In this document: positions 33,221 to 42,607 of the stretch, piece after piece | Numbering within the stretch: the first letter of the stretch is position 1 | Layout: each line of letters begins with the position of its first letter | Assembly (NCBI GenBank): GCA_021018995.1 | Contig: CM037588.1 | Span: 79,705,765-79,769,764 of the forward strand | DNA: 64,000 nt | DNA from: Chloranthus sessilifolius | Lineage: Eukaryota > Streptophyta > Magnoliopsida > Chloranthales > Chloranthaceae | Direction: 5' to 3' | Notes under the pieces: generated by a model | Told to the model about the DNA's origin: nothing | Databases searched by the model: none | What the model saw: only the letters and a program-made list of their open reading frames with translations | Translations under genes and position numbers: made by a program

Positions 33221-34524
33221 TTGGACAACCATGATATTTCGATATCTGGAACTTCTTGAAACATCAACACGTCCCTCAATATGCCACAAAGATCGAACAG
33301 AAGACTATAAGGAACCGATTCCCCCAATTCTACATACTCGGTGAAACATTATACAAAGAAGCCTTCAATAAAGGAGTACTACTATAATGCATCATGACTG
33401 TCGAAGGACAATACATTATCCAAGAAGCACACACCAGTGCCTGTGGTGCCCACTCTGGGAGACAGAGACTCACTGATCAGGTTACACGACAAGGCTATTT
33501 CTGGTTGACAATGATCAGAGATTGCCACTTCTACGTCCAATCCTGCAAGTAATGCCAAGAACATGCCACACTCATCAAAGCTCTATCAGTTGCATTGAAT
33601 ATTATGACCTCGCAATGGCCACTCTTGATGTGGGCCTTCGATGTCATTGGACCTTTCATAGATACCGTTGGGAACACTCACAAGCACACATTCATTTTTA
33701 TAGCGACTGAATACTACACCAAATGGGCAGAAGTTGAATCTTACGTTCAAATCATCGCTTCAACACTCGCAAAGTTTATCGTTTAGAATATCATCACTAG
33801 GTTTGGAGTACCCAGGATGTTTGTCACTGACAACGGATTATAATTTATCGCTGAGAAGATGAAGAAGTTATACAAGAAGTACGACATCGATCTATGCCAC
33901 TCATCACCGTTCTACTCTCAGGGTAATGGACAAGTAGAAGGCATGAACAAAATGCTGATTTGAATCCTAAAATGCATAGTAGAAATAAGCAATGGAGCCA
34001 ACTGGCCTAAATGACTATCAGAAGCACCTTAGGCCTATAGGACCTCTATTCATACTACCACTGGCTAAATTCCCTACCTCCTTACCTATGAGATGGAGGT
34101 AGTCCTACGATATTAGATACAAGTACCATCCTTACAGATTCAACTCGATGATGAGCTATCCTTAGACGAGAGGAGAATTGCCCTACTCACGCAGCTAGAG
34201 TAGCTTGATGAAATATATCCAAGGGCAGCTGATAACGCTCAGGTATATCAAAGGAGAGTGACTAGGGCTTACGATAAGAAAATCCTTAAATGAACCTTTA
34301 ATCTTGGAGAATTAGTCTTGAAGAAAATCATGCCTTCCAAGTACGCCCACGCGAAAGGAAAACTGAAATCGAACTGGGAAGGCCATTATGTCATAATAGC
34401 CGCATACCTGGAAATTCCTACAAACTGGCGAACCAAGATGGGAAAGAACTCTCTAGTCCTTAGAACACCATGTACCTTAGGAAATATTACTCCTAGCCCT
34501 ACGATCATCACATCCCATGGTTAA
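33221..34524 (+). pseudogene. Tat-B integrase
   Basis: Zinc-binding N-terminus with HTSACGAHSGRQRL and CK.CQEH (33430-33560). The catalytic core keeps all three acidic residues: Asp in FDVIGP (33640), Asp in VTDNG (33829) and Glu in GNGQVEGMNK (33937), the last two spaced D-x35-E. The C-terminal part includes RRVTRAYDKKI and LKSNWEGHYVI. It ends at a TAA at 34522. In-frame stops at 33786, 33841, 33961 and others. No chromodomain, as expected for Tat. Confidence 0.9.
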
Positions 34525-36090
34525 ATACTTAAACTTATCACCCCCGTAGTCGTCACGACCCATTCATTGGTCATACATCTTCAATTCTCAGAATATCCTT
34601 AGGACCTCCAATTTATCGCTCACCTTTTTCTCACTCGGGCAATTTGATTAAAGGACTAGTGACCTATCTAACCCCTTTCAAAAGCATAAGTAACACTCGA
34701 TCCTCATTTCCCTTCCCCCGCCATTGGAGGAGATGCTAGAGCAAAAAAAATAAAAATCTTAGGTTCAATCAGAACTCATCATTCTTACACTAGCAGGATG
34801 CTTTCAAAAATATGCTTTTATATGTCAAAAGTTGAGTGAGAGCATTGTGACGAATGAATAAGTCAATGAGCTCAGGGAAGCATAAGCAGACCGTGAGGAC
34901 ACCCTTGGTAACGTTACTAGAAGTGTATAAGCAAGCTGCGAGGACACCCCTAATGTCCCCATACTACTAGATGTCGTTGTAAGGTGGCGAGAGGAGGATA
35001 AACTACTGTTAACCAAAGAATATGAGATTTTGATAGTGCCAAAACATGACAAAGAGCTCGATCATGGCATCCCGTATCCCCTCTGAGAAAAAGATTGTTA
35101 CTCATCCCTTTTGGGAAGTACTAGATATAAATTATTCCCCGCATCACTGAGCCTTACCCCTCCCCCCTCTGTTATTTTTATTTTGGACGATAAATTAGAA
35201 GCCTTATAGGGTACTCCTAGAAATGGAACAAAAAACTGATGAATGATGACTGATGTAATCACCTACTATACTTGCCATACTTCTCCCTAATAACCACGGG
35301 ATAGGATGACCACCACCCTAGAATAAACCCCCGTACACAACTAACCTAAGCAAAGAGACCTTCCCCGATTCGGTGACAGTACCGATCAACTTTTTTTATA
35401 TAACTAACTCACCAAATACCCATGACTGCTTATAGGCCCAAAGTGCTCATCTTGAAACCCGAAAAAGCTCCATTGCATCTTGACGCTGGGGTATTTTTTT
35501 GGACTAGAAGAAGTATCATATCAAAAGCGCCGGCTTATCCACAAAGAAGATAAGAAACGACGAAGTTACCATCCAAAAAGTGCTACCAAAGATACCATAC
35601 TGCCAATCCTATCACACTCCTACACTGGGGTATTTTTATTTTTTAGTATTTTGTTATTATTTCTATCTTAGTTATTTGCTTTGCCTGTTGCATTATTGTC
35701 ATTTAAAAATAAAATAAAAAAGAAAAGACAAAAAAAGAAAAAAAAAAAAAGAGAAAAAAGAAAAGAAAAAAAGAGCACATATCTATCTATTACTACCAGA
35801 CTCCGGTCTGAGACACTTACCCCCGTTGACAACTAGTAAGGGGGAGAACAAAACTACTGACAACATTACTCTCACATGTGCAGATATGAGGCAACCTTCA
35901 ACCATCACCGGGCCAGCTCAGGAAGCATCCAAGTCCCAATGACGGTCGATGGCGCTAAAGCATAAAAAGAAGTAAAAGTAGACGTAAGAGGTAACTAAAA
36001 GAAAAGGAGCCAATCAGGTACATCTAAACCAAAAAATCTCTTTATATACATATGTCAAAATCTCTTTATAGAACACACACATACACACAC
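34525..36090 (+). other. Tat-B region between pol and the antisense gene
   Basis: Non-coding. Contains a two-copy repeat around 34885-34960 (GCAAGCTGCGAGGACACCCC and a variant), a GA/A-rich tract at 35700-35777, and CA repeats near 36070. The right end borders the 3' end of the antisense gene. Confidence 0.6.
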
Positions 36091-36657
36091 CTACTCCCTA
36101 CACTGTCGCTGGGATGGCCGAGCGCTGCTGTCCCCAGTATCATCAGCTTGAAGGTCTATAGGCTGGTCCTCTAAAAATAAAATCCCAGTACTCGGAGTCC
36201 TCAAAACCTCTAAACGATGAGGCCCCACCACAGATCCCCCCTCACTCGTCTAGCTAGCAGACCGCCTCGATCGAGAATGAGGAGGATACCTCGCAAGAAC
36301 CTCACGAACAATGGGACCCTCATGAACATCACCCCTGGTACGATCATGTGATGTGTGACGAGATTGCCCAGCTGAGGAACCTGCAACCCTTGAATTCGAT
36401 CCACCAACCTGATGAGCTAGCCTATATATCCCTCACTCACTCCTCATCAGATGATATTACAGCTGATCTAAGGACGCCTGCATCTCCACCCGCGTCGTCC
36501 GACGAGCCACCTCTAACGCCTCTGTCTGAGCCTTCTGTGTGGCCATCATCTTGGAAAACAAGTCCCCCCTACTCTGCATCTCCCCAAGGACTCGTCTCGC
36601 CCCAAGAGTGGCCCGCGCTCATGCCGCCTCTAGACGTGCCTCCTCTAGCTGACAAAC
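36091..36657 (-). pseudogene. Last exon of the antisense gene
   Basis: Follows acceptor TTATGCAG. Begins VCQLEEARLEAA and continues as a Glu/Arg/Gln-rich helix (LGEMQSRGDLF, QKAQTEALEVARR), then an Arg/Ser-rich tail (SRHTSHDRTRGDVHEG, HSRSRRSAS) and an acidic end (EDQPIDLSADDTGDSS). The frame is 189 codons to a TAG at 36091-36093, with four internal stops that look like CGA/CAA/CAG changes. Confidence 0.75.
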
Positions 36658-37638
36658 CTGCATAACCGCACCAAGTTAAAGGAAAACTAATATATACATG
36701 AACAAAATAAGAAACTTTAAAAAAAAAGGGAAAGGATTATACCAGGGCCTGCCTCTCCTCTAGAAGTCGCTCAACCGTCTCAGCAGTCACTGGATTAACA
36801 GGAGGCATAGAAGGAACAACAAATGTAGGCAGCTGCTACAAGAACTAATAGATACATCAGAAAATACTATAATGACAAATAAACTACAAACACAATAACT
36901 AAAACATACCTGAGTAGGGATAGGAATAGACTCCTGAGGGGGAGCCTCGAGAGCAGAGTCCAGAACAACCTGCACGAAGAACCAAACAAATCAACACAAG
37001 ATAGGTCAGAACAAAATAAAGATGGAATAACTGAAACAGGATTACACCACACCAGAAATTATACCTGACTCTTTAGATATAGAGAGGCAGTAGTTGCCTC
37101 CCTCGTCTGAAGATCCTGGATAGCCTTTCACTGTAATATCGCATGATGTTAGTAAGCTACAAAGAAAGTAAAACAATGACATCCAATAAACTAATGCAAT
37201 GCCACAAATCGGACAAAAGGTTGAGTGGAACTTACCCAATGATCTAGCTCGGCCCGAAGGTGAGCAATCGCTGGATCCTCCCGACTAAAGGAAGCAACTG
37301 AAGATGGATCAAATGTTAGGGCGGAACCTCCAGCGGCGAGCTCGGCTCTCTATGAATAACAATAAACATATCAGTTGGCAAGCTCATAATGCTAACAATT
37401 AAACAAAACCATACTTGTGAAGACACTTACCAATCGATCAATCTGTAATCGTAAGCTAGCCTCTACCTCTCGGTCGGCCTCCTGCTGACCGCGTAACAAC
37501 TAGATCATCGCCGTCTGACAAGCAACCTCATTGTCCCTTGCAGACTGTCCAAAATAAAATAAAATGAGATACTACAACCATGTCAGAATGACAAGAAGAC
37601 TGAGTCCACATAAAACAAAAAAATATAAATTAACTCAC
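36658..37638 (-). pseudogene. Five small coiled-coil exons and six introns of the antisense gene
   Basis: Exons at 37431-37544 (38 codons), 37236-37349 (38), 37065-37130 (22), 36910-36969 (20) and 36743-36832 (30). Introns at 37545-37638, 37350-37430, 37131-37235, 36970-37064, 36833-36909 and 36658-36742. Donors read GTGAG, GTAAG, GTAAG, GTATA, GTATG and GTATA. Products include EADREVEASLRLQIDRL, AIAHLRAELDHW, AIQDLQTREATTASLYLKSQ and ETVERLLEERQAL, rich in charged helix-forming residues. Confidence 0.8.
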
Positions 37639-38000
37639 CAGGAGTCGTCCAGTCTCCGCTAGCCGAGCCCCCATCTCATCCTCCGCTCCCCTGGGCTGAG
37701 CAATCGAGGAGGCTAAGGAGTGTAGCATCTCCTCATCCGGATGAGGAGCATCGCCCTATGGAGAGCGTCTAATGCTCCCTGCACACTTGTGGTGAGATGG
37801 CCCTGCTGTAATGCAGCTAACCTCTCCCTCAAAGCTAACGCTGACTCTGGCCCAGCAATCGTGAAAGAGCCAATCCCATGGAAGGGACGTGTGAAGAGGC
37901 GCCAGCCACCCAATGCTCTAAACCACTGCACATACTCCCGGGCGTCTGCCTCGTCACGTGCCCCACTAACCCTGGTCCCCCCAGCTCTAAAATCTACTAA
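37639..38000 (-). pseudogene. Post-domain exon of the antisense gene
   Basis: Coding fragments FRAGGTRVSGARDEADAREY and FRALGGWRLFTRPFHG, then LRERLAALQQG, then after a one-base frame change HPDEEMLHSLASSIAQPRG and LAETGRLL, which ends at donor CTG|GTGAG. The preceding intron would run from donor CAA|GTGAGT (38067) to an AG near 37990; its exact acceptor is unclear. Confidence 0.65.
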
Positions 38001-38067
38001 AGACATCATTAGACGACCTAAAATTAACCAAACTAAAGACATCATGACATTAATTAACCAAACTCAC

Positions 38068-38508
38068 TTGGTTGAATGGAAGATAACCTTCGATCGACGT
38101 GATGCCTTATGCTCGATGGTAAAGCTGCTCATAGAGATGCACCAACGCGGCCGCACCCCATGCATAGGAGGGGACTCGATCCAAGTCCCCAATAACCATA
38201 AAAAATAACCCGATGACGCATCCCTGAGTCGAAGAAGAGAAGAGCACCACACCAAGGAAGTGCATCAAGAATGCTTGGAGCACCCTATCCGCAGGCAATC
38301 TCGGCTCCACCACGGGCTCTCGACCCACCACTACTACACAACGCACCTCATAGGTCACCTTCACCTCCGAATGGTGCCTCGGGGGGATGAAGCCACTCGC
38401 AAATGTATAAAAAAACCAAGTGACTGGAACTACACCTGGCCCCAAGCCTCTCGACCTATACGGCACACCCAAAATATCCTCGCACACCTCCAAATAATGT
38501 CCTGCCAT
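38068..38508 (-). pseudogene. Plant mobile domain (PMD-like) coding segment
   Basis: Reads AGHYLEVCEDILGVPYRSRG, then PADRVLQAFLMHFLGVVLFS, then IGDLDRVPSYAWGAAALVHL and YEQLYHRA, and after a frameshift HKASRRSKVIF. The order (YLEVCxDILG, a hydrophobic helix with LGxxLF, DLDRxxSYAWGAAALxxLY, then CRASRR-like) is the core of the plant mobile domain found in MAIN/MAIL-type proteins and in transposons. Family call is from motif recognition by eye. Confidence 0.75.
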
Positions 38509-38703
38509 TTTCCCTTAGAAGCTCACTTTGGAAACCATAACAAGGAAGAGCAACTAATACGGGATCTGCAGAGCCTACCGAAGAAAAGTAGGCATCGATC
38601 ATGAGAATTCTGACCCTGCCTTATCCTTGGGTTTCCTTTCTACTACCTTTCTCTCCTCAATCTCTTCCCTTAGCATGGCAGCAATTCGACCACTACCTTG
38701 CAT

Positions 38704-39960
38704 TTCTAATCCCGTCCATTCTCAAGAAACCACACAATAAACATAGCTCTTCGAGTCCAACGCCCGGGATATAGAAAAGAAAGGAAGAAAAGACATTAAT
38801 AAAAAAAAATGCCCAAAATCACAAGAAAATGCCCCAAAACTTTTAATCCTAAACTTAAAATAAAATTCCAAATAACAAGAACCCAAAACTTTTAACTCAC
38901 ATATTTATAAACTATACTTTCTCAGACCATAGAAGGAAAAGTGTCACACCTTTAAACCTTCCAATCTAATTAAATCCAAACCGAACACACCCCCTTTTGA
39001 AAGACCACAATCCATGACAAACCTAGATGAACCAATAATTACACCACACTTAACCCCCCTTTGAAACACCAATCCCCCCAAGCCTAGATAAACCAATAGG
39101 ATTTAAACAGTTAACACCCATCTAGGACTTTTGAAAACTCACACCTTTTAACAAGTGTCACCTCAAATCAAACAAGAGACCAAAACAAAGAAGCTTAAAC
39201 TTCGAATAAAAAATTCTCTAAAATGAAACCCTAAGTTGTTCGGGAACCCACCAAGAAAAATGCCCCCAACTAACCAAACAGAACCAAAAAAACTCTCTAA
39301 ACAAAACCTGCTAAAACAAACCCCATAAAATAAACTAATCTCAAGCTAAACTAAATCAGAAATAAGTAAAATAAATCAGATAAATCCAACTAATTCGCTA
39401 ATAAGTTTAAACGAATAAACAAGTATGACAAAACAAAAGAAATGTCCCTTCATTTATAATTTAAAATTTTACAACTATCACCAGAGGTATACCTCCTGAA
39501 TTTACAACCCAAAATGAAAACCTAAAACTTTATCCTACAACCCAAAATAAAGACTAGGTTCAAAACTGAGATGAAGTGAGGAGCAGATCCCGCCTGGAGC
39601 GTCCAATCAGAGACTTCAGGGAGCATTGGTTGGGAAACACATCCCTCCACTTTTTACTCCTGCTCTTCCGCTATCTTCACCTCCTCCACCGCCGCCGCTT
39701 CAATACTGCCTTCATTGTTCCCTAAAAAGGATCGATGTGAAGACAAGTGCACTCATTCCCAGTACCGCCCACTCCCAGAATAGCACCGTCCATGAGCATC
39801 ACCTCGGGACGGAGATCACGCAAAATAGCGAATATAAGAAGAAATGACATCCCAATTGGACGATCGGATCGCTCAATATTACTAAAACACGAATTTCAAA
39901 ATACAAGATATACAGAAAAGGTCAAAACTCAAGACTAAACCAGAGAATAAGAAACAAATA
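38704..39960 (-). other. Upstream region of the antisense gene
   Basis: Mostly A- and C-rich non-coding sequence. On the minus strand, 39715-39650 reads a short acidic stretch (GSIEAAAVEEVKIAEEQE) over GCC-repeat DNA, which might be a 5' exon or UTR of the antisense gene; support is weak. Nothing else is seen. Confidence 0.35.
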
Positions 39961-39989
39961 AAGCTCGGTTACTTATATAGAGTACAGAC

Positions 39990-40370
39990 TCAATCATGCG
40001 CCCGAACACATGCGCTTAATTAGATCACGCTCCACGCACGTGGCTCATGACCCAAACCATGCGCTCTAATCAGAGCGCGTAATGAAACCATCGCCCGCGC
40101 CAACAGCGCAACGCTCTGATCACGTGTAGTTCATGAACTGTGCAAATTGATAAAACGATGCACATAGATGCATAATATGAAAGGTCACCTGTACACTGAC
40201 CATACACTGACCTGGTGATGCCTCGATCACGTGCTATGATTATGGCACATAATCCAATTGCACGCACAGATACATGCAGGTAAATGACCCATAAAGCTTG
40301 AGATCGCATGCCTGAACACAGGCGCACAATCACATTGAGCGCCCACAAACAAGCGCGTAATACCCGACTT
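39990..40370 (+). repeat. GCGC / TCACGC-rich degenerate repeat
   Basis: Recurring words such as ATGCGCCCGAACACATGCGC, AATCAGAGCGCGTAAT and GATCACGTG. Similar words (GCGCCTGAAATCAGATG, GATTGCACGCC) occur in the Tat-B LTRs at 23310-23460 and 42860-43010, suggesting shared origin with LTR sequence. Confidence 0.55.
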
Positions 40371-40387
40371 TAGATGAAATTTACACC

Positions 40388-41185
40388 CTCAAGACCTTTT
40401 ATCCCATTGCAGTCAAGACTTTCTTATCCCATCACGTAGCCTCACAGGCTGTCTCGACAGAAAAGAAGGACCTATTCACTCATCCTATATCATCCCCTAG
40501 TCTCATCGCGGGAAGACATATACCCCTTACCGTAATACCCTCATGATCCCACCAGAGAAGGAGGACCCCACCACGATAACGTACACACATGTGATATCAC
40601 CTTAATACCTAGTCTCATCACAATAGATTAACCATACCCTCATAACCCATCATGAAAAGCCGAAAGCAAACCGCCCAAAGACGAAGTCAATCACGACACA
40701 ACCACAATGTGATCTCTTTTATAACCCAAGATCTACCAAAGAAAGACACCAATGTCCCATCGCGTTAATATCCCACCAGCATGCCATCGCTAACTATGTT
40801 CAGTCGATATCCCATTGCGAACATCACTACCTAAAAAAGAAAGCTCAGACAGCACATGCCACGTCGTATGATGAAAAGAGAGAAAGATTGATCATGTCTC
40901 ATCACTAAGGCAAAGGTCTCTCTCTCTCTCTCTCCTGAATTGATCCCCACGTCCCACCAGGACTCACCCAGCACGCAGCCAAAGAAATGGAGAATCCCTA
41001 GATCCCATCGCGACATCATTTCTCCCAAGACATCACATCACAACTGCCAAGCCCTGCCACATCAGCCAAAGGGAAGGAAGAAATCCCCAGGTCCCATCGC
41101 AACATCACATTCAGAGCATTGCATCACGTAATAGGCAAAAGTCCCATCATGGTACTATCGCGACACTGCAACATCACCAATCCTG
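40388..41185 (+). repeat. TCCCATCGCGACATCA motif array in Tat-B 3' region
   Basis: About a dozen degenerate copies, for example GATCCCATCGCGACATCA near 41000, GTCCCATCGCAACATCA near 41092, GTCCCATCGCG near 40755 and TATCCCATTGCGAACATCA near 40808. The core ATCCCATCGCGA is exactly complementary to part of this element's PBS at 25554-25573. Confidence 0.75.
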
Positions 41186-41780
41186 CCACAAGCTGTGCAC
41201 AACCCAGGTAAGTATCACCCCCAGGTAAGTACTACCCACTTTTCCTTTCAATTACTCGATATTCCTCGTATATATATAGTTAGCTATGATTAAGTTAAAT
41301 ATTTTCAAAACTCGTCTCTCTCAACTCGCAAATCAATGTAGTCCTCCCATAAGAGACAATCATCAGTATTCGTTGAGAAGGTTAGATAGAGTATCCGGCA
41401 TGCCAAGTGTTGTCTTGACAACCATAATAACGGTCGGGTCCACAAATCTCGTATCAGTGGATCTGCTCAGCGATATCTCGGAAGCCACATTTTCTAGCGT
41501 TTTACCACTGAATTGATCTTAAGTTAAAATCTCTAAAATTTCAAAATCTCAAAACCCCTTTATTTAAAAAACCCTTACTTCACAAAACAAAAATAAACAA
41601 AAAAAAAGCAAAAAAAAAGCAAAAGAAAAAAAAAAAGTAAAAAAAGAAGAACAAAGCAACAAGCTGAATAAACCTAACCCACCTTTCTTTAAATACCAAA
41701 ATAAAAATTGATTAAGCGCCCCATCACCCGCACATAATAAATTATACCTAAAACCTGACCAGTAACTCCTAAGACTGCCT
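41186..41780. other. Tat-B 3' non-coding stretch with A-rich tract
   Basis: Contains two AGGTAAGTAT/AGGTAAGTACT words (41207-41235), and an A-rich tract with AAAGC words at 41576-41655. No coding region is seen. Confidence 0.5.
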
Positions 41781-42070
41781 GAATTTGCAATCAAGCTCAT
41801 ATTCCACTAAGCAAAATGGATCAAGCACAAATGCCACTGTGCAGAATCATTTGTTCAGGCACATTAGGACTAGAATACCCAATGTAGAATACCCAACTCA
41901 GAATACCCAATCTACAGACCAACCCCTGAACTTGCAATCAAGTGCATATCCCACTGCGCAGAATTGGATCAAGCGCATACTCCACTGCGCAAAATCTTTT
42001 GTTTAGATGCATTAGGATTAGAATTTCCAACTTAGAGGCCGGCTCCCGATGAATCGAGCACATGCGTCAG
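41781..42070 (+). repeat. CCACTGCGCAAAAT tandem repeats
   Basis: A unit of about 33 bp (AATCAAGCGCATATTCCACTGCGCA with variants) occurs about five times, and a larger ~150-bp block beginning TTGCAATCAAG is duplicated (41787 and 41933). Non-coding. Confidence 0.65.
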
Positions 42071-42594
42071 TGCGCAAAATTCAATTGAGCACACCCACAA
42101 GACTCACACCTCAATTACTAGCCCAAACGGACTATTCCCCTAGGAAACTAACATTGAGCATGTTTAATCTAAGAATTTACAAACACCTATTGGAAAAGGA
42201 ATGCCTGACGCACATTGGTATGAGCAATGATGCGCCCGGTCTGACATGATTTACAAAAGCCTTCGTTATTACATGATACTTCATCATTTTATTATCGGTC
42301 CTTAGATCTTTTTTAGGACATTTGATTGACGCCCCAGTACCTCGATTGCGTAAAATCCCTCTGTTATCTCGCGCCATACTACGAGATGCACCATACACCC
42401 ACAAACCTAGAATGTGTCCTTCGACTGCTACCATTTGCCCTTCAAATACTCCATTTTAGCTTGCACTGATAGATAAGAAAGTGAAGTATGTCATATCAGC
42501 ATCACCAATTGTGATTTCCCAAGAGAAATGAGAAGACACCTCGAATGAGGGGTGTCTACTTCTTCGACGCGTTCTTACTTCGCAAGAGCGCGCC

Positions 42595-42606
42595 GAAGTG
42601 GGGCAT
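42595..42606 (+). other. Polypurine tract, Tat-B
   Basis: GAAGTGGGGCAT directly before the 3' LTR (TATAGACACC; the 5' LTR has TGTAGACACC). Confidence 0.85.
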
Positions 42607-42607
42607 C

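Larger units (their letters stand above)
36091..38703 (-). pseudogene. Antisense intron-bearing gene with plant mobile domain, carried by Tat-B
   Basis: A multi-exon gene on the strand opposite to Tat-B gag-pol. Order in gene sense: possible first exon (38703-38600), plant mobile domain (38508-38068), a further exon from about 38000 to 37639, five short coiled-coil exons and a 189-codon last exon ending at 36091. Six introns of 77-105 bp have GT-AG ends, pyrimidine-rich acceptors and all fall in phase 0, so exon frames join directly. In-frame stops and at least two frameshifts show it is no longer functional. Plant mobile domain proteins are host nuclear proteins and are also known from transposons. 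Extra ORFs, some antisense and lying between pol and the 3' LTR, are known in the Tat lineage. Introns can persist because they are antisense to the element's RNA. Confidence 0.8.

Noticed and set aside
41207-41235. Two AGGTAAGTA words as splice donors for a sense transcript of Tat-B
   Set aside because: They match a donor consensus well, but no coding sequence or acceptor partner is recognisable nearby.
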